DNA from: Arthrobacter bambusae
Lineage (GTDB): Bacteria > Actinomycetota > Actinomycetes > Actinomycetales > Micrococcaceae
Assembly (NCBI RefSeq): GCF_030812595.1
Contig: NZ_JAUSSZ010000005.1
Coordinates: 203,512 to 267,511 of the forward strand
Direction of reading: 5' to 3'
Length of the DNA: 64,000 nt
Shown here: one piece after another, positions 1 to 7,402 of the stretch
How the letters are laid out: the number at the start of each line of letters is the position of its first letter
Numbering within the stretch: the first letter of the stretch is position 1
Notes under the pieces: generated by a model
What the model was told of the DNA's origin: nothing
The model's database searches: none
The model's input: the letters and a program-made list of their open reading frames with translations, nothing else
Translations under genes and position numbers: made by a program

Positions 1-171
1 CATCTGCTGCAGCTGATCGCTGGTCAACGGCGGCTGCGAAGCCCAGCCGGGCTGGCCGTACTGGGGCTGGCCATACTGGGGCTGGCCGTGGGAGTAGCTG
101 GGAACAGGCGGAGCCTGTGTGGCTCCGCGGAAATTCTTTCCGTTGAAGATCGGGTTGCCGCCGAGTGCCAT
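1..171 (-). CDS. Bax inhibitor-1/YccA-family membrane protein, N-terminal part (partial)
   Basis: Only the first 57 codons are in the window; the gene runs off the left edge. The ATG at 171 follows an AAGGA box about 11 nt upstream. The visible residues start MALGGNPIFNGKNF, then a Gly/Gln/Pro/Tyr-rich stretch with three GQPQYGQP-like repeats, then PLTSDQLQQM. Actinobacterial BI-1/YccA proteins often begin with a NPIFNGKNF-like motif and a Pro/Gln-rich cytosolic tail before seven membrane helices. The family call rests on that N-terminal motif alone because the membrane part is missing. The family is linked to membrane stress and ion leak; the bacterial function is poorly defined. Confidence 0.6.
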   Translation of the reverse strand, partial: MALGGNPIFNGKNFRGATQAPPVPSYSHGQPQYGQPQYGQPGWASQPPLTSDQLQQM

Positions 172-264
172 GGTGGGTGTCCTTCTTGGTGTGGGTGCGA
201 AGTGATAGTTCACGCTACCAATTCCCACGCTTGGTCCGCACCGAAAGTTCCACCGCCGCCGATG

Positions 265-294
265 CCGGCACCCTGCCTGTTGGGAGGGTGCCGG
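265..294 (-). terminator. Terminator hairpin after livF
   Basis: A perfect 10-bp stem (265-274 with 285-294) and a 10-nt loop lie 9 nt after the livF stop codon. There is no clean T-run directly after it. It probably ends the liv operon and separates it from the BI-1-like gene. Confidence 0.55.
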
Positions 295-303
295 AACGCG
301 CGG

Positions 304-1017
304 CTATCCGACGCCGAGGTACGCTTCCTTGACCGCCGGGTTGGCGAGCAGTTCCTTACCGGTGCCCCTGTGCGTGATTGCCCCGGTTTCAAGGACAAAA
401 GCACGGTGTGCGCGGGCCAGGGCCTGGTTGGCGTTTTGCTCCACCAGAAGCACCGTGGTGCCTTGGTTGTTGATCTCGGTGACGATCTTGAAGATCTGGC
501 GGATGAACTGGGGAGCTAGCCCCATGGAAGGTTCGTCCAGGAGCAACAGCTTGGGGTTGGACATCAGCGCCCGGCCAATCGCGAGCATCTGTTGTTCACC
601 GCCGCTCATGGTGCCGCCAAGCTGCTTGATACGTTCCTTCAACCGTGGAAACAGGTCGAAGACCCGCTCCAAATCGTCCGACACCTTGGTCCGGTCCTTA
701 CGGCCGTAGGAACCCATGTCAAGGTTCTCCTCGACCGTCATGCCGGGGAAAATTCCCCGACCCTCGGGCGCCTGCGAAATGCCGTGGACCACGCGGATGT
801 GTGCTTTCATCCTCGTGATGTCCTCGCCGGCGAACGTGATGGAACCGGCCGAGGGAGACAGCAACCCGGAGATCGTCCTCATGGTGGTGGTCTTACCTGC
901 ACCATTTGCCCCGATGAGCGAGACGATTTCGCCTTCCTCCACGCTGAATGACATGTCGGAAATGGCTTGGATCCGACCATAGTGGACGGATATGTTCTTC
1001 AGCTCAAGCAAGGTCAT
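304..1017 (-). CDS. livF: Branched-chain amino acid ABC transporter ATP-binding protein LivF
   Basis: Cytosolic ATPase of a high-affinity branched-chain amino acid importer. The 237-residue protein has Walker A GANGAGKTT, signature SGGEQQM, Walker B LLLLDEP followed by SMGLAP, and an H-loop-region VEQN, as is usual for LivF, which has Gln-Asn where many ATPases have His-Asp. The open frame extends to 1059, but ATG 1017 (MTLLELKNIS) is preferred: it has GGGGAG 8 nt upstream and matches family length. It overlaps the end of livG by 14 nt, so translation is probably coupled. It is the last gene of the livKHMGF operon. Substrate range cannot be read from the ATPase. Confidence 0.92.
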   Translation of the reverse strand: MTLLELKNISVHYGRIQAISDMSFSVEEGEIVSLIGANGAGKTTTMRTISGLLSPSAGSITFAGEDITRMKAHIRVVHGISQAPEGRGIFPGMTVEENLDMGSYGRKDRTKVSDDLERVFDLFPRLKERIKQLGGTMSGGEQQMLAIGRALMSNPKLLLLDEPSMGLAPQFIRQIFKIVTEINNQGTTVLLVEQNANQALARAHRAFVLETGAITHRGTGKELLANPAVKEAYLGVG

Positions 1018-1891
1018 CTTCAGGCTCCCCGAGATAGGCGGAAATAACTTTCGGGTCATCGCGGATAATCTTCGGCACCGCGTCCGCGATCTTTTTCCCG
1101 AACTCCAGGACCACGATCCGGTCGGTCACCCCCATGACCAACTTCATGTCGTGCTCAATGAGCAAGACTGTGTAACCGTCGTCCCTAATGGTCCGGATCA
1201 GGGCCATGAGTTCTTCTTTTTCCGCCGGGTTGAAGCCGGCTGCGGGCTCATCCAAGCACAGGACTTTTGGATCGGTCGCCAGTGCGCGCGCGATTTCCAA
1301 GCGCCGCTGGTAACCATACGGCAAGTGCCGTGACAAGAAGTGGGCGTGATCGGCGATGCCCACGAACTCAAGCAACGCCATGCCGCGTTCAATAGCCGTT
1401 TTCTCTTCCCGGACATGGGTGGGCAGGCGCAGGAGCGCCCCGCCGACACTCGTGCGGTGGCGTGCATCGAGACCGACCACCACGTTTTCCAAAGCTGTCA
1501 TCTCACCAAAAAGGCGGATGTTCTGGAAGGTCCTCGCCAGCCCCCGCCTGGTGATCCGGTGCTGCGGCAGTCCGTTGAGCAACTGGCCTTCCAGCATGAC
1601 CTTTCCCGACGTCGGCTTGTATACGCCTGTCATGGCATTGAAGCACGTGGTTTTACCCGCACCGTTAGGGCCGATCAAGCCGAGGATTTCGCCCCGGTTG
1701 ATATCGAACGAGACATTGTCCAGAGCCGTCAGGCCACCGAACTTCACCGTCAGGTCCTGGACCTGGACCAACGCTTCGCCCACCTTGGTGACAATGTCGC
1801 GCTCAGGGGCCACCTTCTCGGCGACTTCAAGGTCCACACCCTGCTCTTTGAGTGCGTCCACATCAATATCCGGTTCGATCGCTTCACTCAT
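1004..1891 (-). CDS. livG: Branched-chain amino acid ABC transporter ATP-binding protein LivG
   Basis: Second ATPase of the Liv importer, 295 residues. Walker A GPNGAGKTT, signature-region YGYQRRLEIARAL, Walker B VLCLDEP, then AAGFNP and IEHDM, all typical of LivG. An acidic N-terminal extension of about 40 residues (MSEAIEPDIDVDALKEQG...) precedes the ATPase fold; other LivG proteins start near VQDLTVKFGG. The ATG overlaps the livM stop as ATGA, which shows operon structure. The extension may be real, or a later start may be used, but the ATGA coupling favours the long form. Confidence 0.92.
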   Translation of the reverse strand: MSEAIEPDIDVDALKEQGVDLEVAEKVAPERDIVTKVGEALVQVQDLTVKFGGLTALDNVSFDINRGEILGLIGPNGAGKTTCFNAMTGVYKPTSGKVMLEGQLLNGLPQHRITRRGLARTFQNIRLFGEMTALENVVVGLDARHRTSVGGALLRLPTHVREEKTAIERGMALLEFVGIADHAHFLSRHLPYGYQRRLEIARALATDPKVLCLDEPAAGFNPAEKEELMALIRTIRDDGYTVLLIEHDMKLVMGVTDRIVVLEFGKKIADAVPKIIRDDPKVISAYLGEPEDDLA

Positions 1892-3087
1892 TTGTCAGCC
1901 CCCTTTCCCGATTGCAGGACGACTTTGCCCGAAGCAGGAATGTCTCCATTAGTGCCCCTCAGTTTGTTGTACGCCAGGCGCCCGTACGCGAGGAGGCTCT
2001 GGCGTGCGGGCAGAAGGCCGCCGGGGCGGAAGATCATGATGATCACGAGAGCCGCGCCAAAGATCAAATATTTGAACTCGGCAATCGCCGTGAAACGGAG
2101 GGGAATATATGCCACCAAAGCGCCGCCCAGAATCGCACCGACTTTGTTCCCCGTGCCGCCCATGACCACAGCGGCGACGAACAGGATGGACGTGGCGATG
2201 TCAAACTTCTGGTTGTTCACAAAGCCCACCTGCCCGGCAAACAAGGCACCGGAGAGCCCGCCCACGGAAGCACCGATGGCAAAAGCCCACACCTTGTACT
2301 TGAACGTCGGAACGCCCATGATTTCCGCGGCATCTTCATCCTCGCGAATGGCAATCCATGCGCGGCCAACTCGGCTGCGCTCAAGGTTTCCAGCGGCCAG
2401 AAGGACCACGATGATGATGGTCAGGGTCAGCCAGTACCACGGCGTTCCGTTCGAGTTCTGGAAAATTGTCTGGCCGGCTGAATCCGTTCCTGGAGGGTGG
2501 CCGACGTTCTGGAAGCCGACTTGGCCTTTCATCGCCGGAATGATCGTGGCCAAAATGCGCACGATCTCGCCGAAGCCAAGGGTGACGATGGCCAAGTAGT
2601 CGCCGCGAAGCCGAAGCGTAGGCACACCCAAGACCACGCCGAAGAACATGGCCACTGCCATCGCAAGTGGCAGCGTCCACAAATAGGGAATGTGCACATA
2701 CGGCGAATCAGGGCTGGTAAACATTGCCGCGGTGTAGGAGCCCAGTGCGAAGAATGCCACGTAGCCCAGGTCAAGGAGGCCCGCATAGCCGACCACCACG
2801 TTCAAGCCCACAGCTATCAGGGCGTAGACAGACATTTGGGCGAGCGCGATTTGCCAGTTGTTCCCTGGTTCCGTGGTGATCAACGGCGGGTTGAGGATGG
2901 GAAGCAAATAGGCAATGACCACAACGATGATGAGGAACAGCCATTGGGTTTGGCGCGGGAGCGCATTCCATTTGTCGCTGAGTCCCGGGAACCAGCCTTT
3001 GCGGCGACGCATTTTGGCTTCGCGGTCCGCAATTTCCTGTGCCGAGGAATCATCGGGAATTAGTGTGGGGCCGTCTGTTGTGCTCAT
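1888..3087 (-). CDS. livM: Branched-chain amino acid ABC transporter permease LivM
   Basis: Inner-membrane permease subunit, 399 residues, which pairs with LivH to form the pore. It has a long hydrophilic N-terminus, then about ten hydrophobic segments. The family motif region GLNVVVGYAGLLDLGYVAFF (about residues 97-116) and the cytoplasmic EEA-type loop near RSRVGRAWIAIREDEDAA contact the ATPases. The C-terminus is short and charged (ASGKVVLQSGKGADK). The gene overlaps livG and livH by 4 nt at both ends. Assignment is secure from motif and context. Confidence 0.93.
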   Translation of the reverse strand: MSTTDGPTLIPDDSSAQEIADREAKMRRRKGWFPGLSDKWNALPRQTQWLFLIIVVVIAYLLPILNPPLITTEPGNNWQIALAQMSVYALIAVGLNVVVGYAGLLDLGYVAFFALGSYTAAMFTSPDSPYVHIPYLWTLPLAMAVAMFFGVVLGVPTLRLRGDYLAIVTLGFGEIVRILATIIPAMKGQVGFQNVGHPPGTDSAGQTIFQNSNGTPWYWLTLTIIIVVLLAAGNLERSRVGRAWIAIREDEDAAEIMGVPTFKYKVWAFAIGASVGGLSGALFAGQVGFVNNQKFDIATSILFVAAVVMGGTGNKVGAILGGALVAYIPLRFTAIAEFKYLIFGAALVIIMIFRPGGLLPARQSLLAYGRLAYNKLRGTNGDIPASGKVVLQSGKGADK

Positions 3088-4103
3088 GCCTTACTCTTTC
3101 CTAGCGAGCTACCCAAGACACCTTCGGGTCGCACGATCAATACCAACACAAGGACCACGAACGCGACCACGTCGGTCCACTGGGAACTGCCCAGGAGCAC
3201 CTGGCCGTAGTTGCCGATCAAGCCGATCAGCAAGCCGCCCAGCAACGCGCCGCGCACGTTGCCGATGCCGCCGAGGACAGCGGCCGCGAAGGCTTTGACG
3301 CCAAGGATGAATCCGCCGTTATATTGCACGCCGGACGGGATTTTCATCACGTAGAACAATGCGGCCGCTCCGGCGAGGATTCCGCCAATGATGAAGGTGG
3401 TCACAATGATCCGCTCCTTGTTGACCCCCATCAAGGTTGCGGTGTCCGGGTCCTGTGCCACGGCACGGATGCCGCGACCGGTCTTGGACCGCCTGATGAA
3501 CTGATCGGTGGCGATCATGAGGATAATCGCCGCGACGACGATAACCACTTGCTGCGAATCGATGATAGTTCCGAAGACATCGAAAATCGGGAGCGGCCGG
3601 AACATCGTCAGGGCGGCCTCCGGGCTCGGTCCGCGCCACCAGTAGATGGTGTACTGAATCGCGAAGGAAACACCGATGGCGGTAATCAAGAATGCCAGGC
3701 GGGGCGCCTTGCGCTGCCGCAAAGGCTTATAGGCCACCCGTTCAACGATCACCGCCATCAAGGCTGAGGCGATAATGGCGACGATTAGGGCGAGGACAAG
3801 GTTTCCCACGATGGCCCAGAAAGCCAGCCTCGGAGCGGAAGGTCCGAAATTCAGCGCGCTAAGGGTAAAGAACACCCCGTAACACCCGGTGATGAACACT
3901 TCGGAGTGGGCAAAGTTGATGAGGTTGAGAACGCCGTAGACGAGGGTATAGCCGAGGGCTACCAACGCGTAAATTGCACCGAAGGTCAACCCGTCAAACG
4001 TGGAACTCCAGAAATTTTGGGTAAACGAATTTACGTCGAAGGTGATCCACGTGTCGTCGACGGGAACCGAGTGGAGCAGGGTGGGAATTACTTCACTGAT
4101 CAT
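3084..4103 (-). CDS. livH: Branched-chain amino acid ABC transporter permease LivH
   Basis: Second pore subunit, 339 residues with about eight membrane spans. Typical LivH features are GAIYALVALGYTLVYGVLNL near residue 41, HSEVFITG, and the ATPase-contact loop KTGRGIRAVAQDPDTATLMG near residue 205. The stop overlaps the livM start (ATGA). Upstream, a strong hairpin separates it from livK, so expression is probably lower than for the binding protein. Confidence 0.93.
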   Translation of the reverse strand: MISEVIPTLLHSVPVDDTWITFDVNSFTQNFWSSTFDGLTFGAIYALVALGYTLVYGVLNLINFAHSEVFITGCYGVFFTLSALNFGPSAPRLAFWAIVGNLVLALIVAIIASALMAVIVERVAYKPLRQRKAPRLAFLITAIGVSFAIQYTIYWWRGPSPEAALTMFRPLPIFDVFGTIIDSQQVVIVVAAIILMIATDQFIRRSKTGRGIRAVAQDPDTATLMGVNKERIIVTTFIIGGILAGAAALFYVMKIPSGVQYNGGFILGVKAFAAAVLGGIGNVRGALLGGLLIGLIGNYGQVLLGSSQWTDVVAFVVLVLVLIVRPEGVLGSSLGKSKA

Positions 4104-4129
4104 GGCACTTTCCTGATGTAATCAAAAGA

Positions 4130-4167
4130 AATGCTGGGGGTCGGCATGGATGCTAACCCCCAGCATT
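4130..4167 (-). terminator. Intercistronic hairpin between livK and livH (attenuator type)
   Basis: Perfect 11-bp inverted repeat (4130-4140 with 4157-4167) around a 16-nt loop, placed 15 nt after the livK stop and 26 nt before the livH start. No T-run follows on the minus strand. In ABC import operons such hairpins usually let some transcripts through and stabilise the upstream message, so the binding protein exceeds the permease. Confidence 0.6.
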
Positions 4168-4182
4168 CATCTGGGCTCGGTG

Positions 4183-5415
4183 TTATTTTCCGATGACGCC
4201 GATGGGAACGATCTTGCCGTTCTCAACTTTGTAGCCGTAAACATCAGGAGTTGCCAGTTCGCCGGTTGAGTCCCACTTGTAGTGCTTCGACAGGCCATCT
4301 GCGTCGTAGGACTTGACCCAGGAAAGAAGGTCCGCACGGGACTGCTTGCCCTTGTCGATACCCGAGAGCAGGACGGTGGCTGCGTCGTAACCCTCAATGG
4401 AGTAGGTTCCAGGCTCAGCGTTGGCGAGCTTCTTGTACTCGGACTCGAAGCTCGGGATCAGCTCGCCGGGGATGCAGGGGCAGGTGAAGTATGCGTTGGA
4501 CGACGCATCGCCCGCCTGCTTGATGAACTGGTCATCCTTCACTCCATCGGGGCCAACGAAGGATCCGGTGAATCCCTTTCCAACCAGCTGCTGGTCGAAG
4601 GGAGCACCTTCGGCGTAGTAGCCGGCGTAGTAGACGGTGTCTGCCTTGGCGTTCATGATCTTGGAAATCACAGCCGAGAAGTCCTTCTGGCCTGTGACAA
4701 CCTTGTCGGAGCCCACCATGGCGGAGCCGAGGGCCTGGGAGGTCGAGGTTCCCAAACCGATGCCGTAGTCAGAGTCGTCCTGGACGAGGTAGACCTTCTT
4801 TGCCTGCAGCTTGTCCGTGAGGAACTTAGCTGCGGCCGGACCCTGGACGGCGTCATTGCCGAGGGCACGGAAGAATGTGGTCCAGCCGTTCTTTGTCAGG
4901 CCCGGGTTGGTTGCGGAAGGCGTGATGTGCACCAAGCCCTTCTGCTCGAAGATGTTGCCGGTGGCCTTTGACTCTCCGGAGAACGGCAAGCCCACCACTC
5001 CGACGATGTCCGGTTCCGAAACAATCTGCGTCACCGGGCCTGTTGCCTTGTTCGGATCACCCTCAGTGTCGAACTTCTTGAACTGGACCTGGCAGCCGGG
5101 GTTTGCGGCGTTGTGCTGGTTGATGGCCAGCTGAATGCCGTTGAAGATGTTGATACCCAGCTGGGCGTTGGGTCCTGTCTCGGCACCGGCATAGGCGAGG
5201 GTGGTGGTGGACGCGCATTTACCCTTGCCATCGCCTGCAGGCAATACAGCCCCGGCAGGAACGTCGACTTTGGAAATCGCAGGGATATTGATCCTGCCGC
5301 CTGCCGCCCCCGAGGTGTCGGTGCTGCTGGGACCGGTCTGATTCGCACAGCCCGCCACCAGCATGCCAAGGGTGGCCGCTGCTGCGATCGCCGAAATGAC
5401 TTTCTTCCTGTACAT
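4183..5415 (-). CDS. livK: Branched-chain amino acid ABC transporter substrate-binding lipoprotein
   Basis: Extracytoplasmic receptor of the Liv importer, 410 residues. The start is ATG 5415 (MYRKKVISAIAAAA) with GGAGG about 9 nt upstream; the frame is open to 5487 but has no ribosome site there. A lipobox LVAGC puts the lipidated Cys at residue 23, followed by a Ser/Thr/Gly linker. The mature part has the periplasmic-binding type 1 fold: AGAETGPNAQLGINIFNGIQ, GVVGLPFSGESKATGNIF, ITPSATNP and TVYYAGYYAEGAPF. It is the first gene of the operon. The preferred ligand (Leu, Ile, Val or another amino acid) cannot be fixed from sequence. Confidence 0.9.
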   Translation of the reverse strand: MYRKKVISAIAAAATLGMLVAGCANQTGPSSTDTSGAAGGRINIPAISKVDVPAGAVLPAGDGKGKCASTTTLAYAGAETGPNAQLGINIFNGIQLAINQHNAANPGCQVQFKKFDTEGDPNKATGPVTQIVSEPDIVGVVGLPFSGESKATGNIFEQKGLVHITPSATNPGLTKNGWTTFFRALGNDAVQGPAAAKFLTDKLQAKKVYLVQDDSDYGIGLGTSTSQALGSAMVGSDKVVTGQKDFSAVISKIMNAKADTVYYAGYYAEGAPFDQQLVGKGFTGSFVGPDGVKDDQFIKQAGDASSNAYFTCPCIPGELIPSFESEYKKLANAEPGTYSIEGYDAATVLLSGIDKGKQSRADLLSWVKSYDADGLSKHYKWDSTGELATPDVYGYKVENGKIVPIGVIGK

Positions 5416-5501
5416 AAAATAGCCTCCGCGGTGCGTCTGATTCGTGGTCATCAGCCCGAAGTCACTTTCACTTCGAACATGTTCCATGAGAGTACTACCA
5501 A

Positions 5502-5523
5502 ATATGTGTCCTACAACACATAT
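5502..5523. promoter_or_regulatory. Perfect 8+6+8 palindrome upstream of livK, possible operator
   Basis: ATATGTGT-CCTACA-ACACATAT is a perfect inverted repeat with 6-nt spacing, 87 nt upstream of the livK start in an AT-rich intergenic stretch. Size and symmetry fit a dimeric repressor or activator site (GntR, TetR or similar). No regulator gene is adjacent, so the binding protein is unknown. Confidence 0.45.
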
Positions 5524-5657
5524 ATGCAGGTCAGGATCTAATAACGGTCGATCGCCGCCCTGCTCTGCGAGCTATCGGCATGAACGCGGGGTTAAATTCT
5601 TGTCACGTCACAACTTGGCGCAAACAATGGGGCGGCACGGCTCGTATGCCGCGCGCG

Positions 5658-5731
5658 TGCCCCAGGTGGGACTCGAACCCACAACACGCGGATTTTAAGT
5701 CCGCTGCCTCTGCCAATTGGGCTACTGGGGC
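5658..5731 (-). tRNA. tRNA with anticodon UAA (Leu by anticodon), 74 nt
   Basis: The cloverleaf folds completely on the minus strand: 7-bp acceptor GCCCCAG/CTGGGGC, D-arm with GG in the loop, anticodon stem GCGGA/TCCGC with loop CTTAAAA, 5-nt variable region GTGTT, T-stem GTGGG/CCCAC with loop TTCGAGT, discriminator A. CCA is not encoded. The anticodon complement is at 5695-5697. UAA decodes the leucine codon UUA. The short variable region is odd because bacterial tRNA-Leu normally has a long variable arm; see findings. Confidence 0.9.
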
Positions 5732-5830
5732 GCCCGGATAATGGTAACCCAGCGCACTCCCCTGCTTCGTCCACTGGAGCCCTTCGAGCGGCGCGCCATG
5801 AACCGTCGCAGACGGGAGGCTGGAGTTAAA

Positions 5831-5875
5831 CGCCGACGGCGGCCGCCCCCGCTCGGGAGGCAGCCGCCGTCGGCG
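5831..5875 (-). terminator. Terminator of ndh
   Basis: Perfect 13-bp GC-rich stem (5831-5843 with 5863-5875) with a 19-nt loop, 18 nt after the ndh stop. On the minus strand it is followed by TTTAAC, a short T-run. Confidence 0.75.
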
Positions 5876-5893
5876 GAACTGCTCGGTGTGTCG

Positions 5894-7330
5894 CTACTTG
5901 GCGTCAGCCGTGACGGGAGCCTTGGCTTCAGCGGCTGGCGCGGGCGCGGCGGCCGGCTTGGGAGCCGGGGTGGCTGCGGCCACGAAGGCTCCACGCGGGT
6001 TGTCGAGGTCCAGGAGCTGGGTGGTGTCGCGGCCCATGGTCATGCCCAGGATCCAGTTGAGGATCACGCGGACCTTGCGCTCACCGGTGGGGATGGCCAA
6101 GCCGTGGTAGCCGCGGTGGGCCAACCAAGCGAGTCCGCCCTTGAGGCCGATGCGGCCCAGGAGGTTGATATTGGCAACGCCCTTCCATTCGCCGAAGCCG
6201 GCAACCGCACCGAGGTTCTTGTGCTTGTAGTCGGCCATCGGCTTGTCCCAGCGGGAGGCCCACAGGTTCTTGGCGAGGCGCTTGGCCTGGCGCAGGGCGT
6301 GCTGGGCGTTCGGAACGCAGGTGCCGTCCGGCAGGCCGCTGCCCGTGAGGTCCGGAACAGCCGCGACATCGCCGGCAGCCCAGGCGTTGTCGATGATGCC
6401 TTCGTCGCCCGCAATGCGCAGGTCCGGAAGGACACGGACACGTCCGCGGGGCTCGAGCGGGAAGTCGGTGGAGCGGATCATCGGGTTGGCCTGCACGCCT
6501 GCAGTCCACACGAGGGTGTCGGCTTCGAACTCCTGGGCAGGGGTCTTGTCCGGCAGGTTGATGAGCTTGAGGCTACCCTCTGCGTTGTCGAGGGAGGTGT
6601 TGAGCAGGACCTCGATGCCGCGGCTGCGCAGGTGTCCGACAACCCACTCTGCCTGGGCTGCGGTGACCTCGGGCATGATGCGGCCCATCGCTTCGACAAG
6701 AACGAAGCGGACTTCTTCCTGGCGGATGCGCGGGTTGTTCTTCACGGCGGCGCGGGCGAGGTCTTCCATCTCGGTGATGCACTCGATACCGGCGAAACCG
6801 CCACCCACAACCACGAAGGTCAGGGCCTTGGCGCGCTCCGCGGCGTCCGTCATGGTGGAGGCGACCTCGATGCGCTCGAGGACCTTGTTTCGCAGGGCCA
6901 CCGCTTCTTCGATGGTCTTCAGGCCAATGCCTTCGTCCGCGAGGCCCTTGATGGGGAAGGTGCGGGTAATGGCACCGGCGGCAACCACGACGTCAAAGTA
7001 CGGGATCTCGAAAGGCTCCCCACCGTCGGCCGGAGCAACAACGGCGGTGCGGTTCTGGTGGTCGATGCTGGTGACGCGGCCCTGGATGAGTTCCGTCTGC
7101 TTGAGGTGCTGGCGGTGCGAGACGACGGCGTGGCGTGCCTCGATGTTGCCGCCGGCCACCTCCGGGAGGAAGGGCTGGTAGGTCATGTAGGGAAGCGGAT
7201 CGACGACGGTGACGATTCCGCCGGCGTTCGCGATCTTCTTCTGCAGCTTGAGTGCTACGTACAGGCCGACGTATCCGCCGCCGACAACGAGAACACGGGG
7301 ACGATCAATGAGCTCAGGGGTGGTTGCCAT
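5894..7330 (-). CDS. ndh: Type II NADH dehydrogenase (NDH-2), FAD-dependent NADH:quinone oxidoreductase
   Basis: Single-subunit, non-proton-pumping NADH dehydrogenase that passes electrons to the menaquinone pool at the inner face of the membrane. The 478-residue protein has the FAD-binding Rossmann motif VVGGGYVG at residues 15-22, the NADH-binding motif VVVGGGFAGIE in the middle, and DLRIAGDEGIIDNAWAAGD near the FAD C-terminal motif. The C-terminal membrane-binding half is followed by a low-complexity Ala/Pro tail. ATG 7330 is chosen because the upstream 21 codons are not conserved-looking. TACCCT sits 6 nt before the ATG with no Shine-Dalgarno, so the mRNA may be leaderless. It stands alone with its own terminator. 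Confidence 0.9.
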   Translation of the reverse strand: MATTPELIDRPRVLVVGGGYVGLYVALKLQKKIANAGGIVTVVDPLPYMTYQPFLPEVAGGNIEARHAVVSHRQHLKQTELIQGRVTSIDHQNRTAVVAPADGGEPFEIPYFDVVVAAGAITRTFPIKGLADEGIGLKTIEEAVALRNKVLERIEVASTMTDAAERAKALTFVVVGGGFAGIECITEMEDLARAAVKNNPRIRQEEVRFVLVEAMGRIMPEVTAAQAEWVVGHLRSRGIEVLLNTSLDNAEGSLKLINLPDKTPAQEFEADTLVWTAGVQANPMIRSTDFPLEPRGRVRVLPDLRIAGDEGIIDNAWAAGDVAAVPDLTGSGLPDGTCVPNAQHALRQAKRLAKNLWASRWDKPMADYKHKNLGAVAGFGEWKGVANINLLGRIGLKGGLAWLAHRGYHGLAIPTGERKVRVILNWILGMTMGRDTTQLLDLDNPRGAFVAAATPAPKPAAAPAPAAEAKAPVTADAK

Positions 7331-7402
7331 AAGAATAGGGTACAGCACCTTGTGAAAATCTTCACTAACTACTTTTCCGAAATTAAGGGCCACTCCCGGA
7401 TG

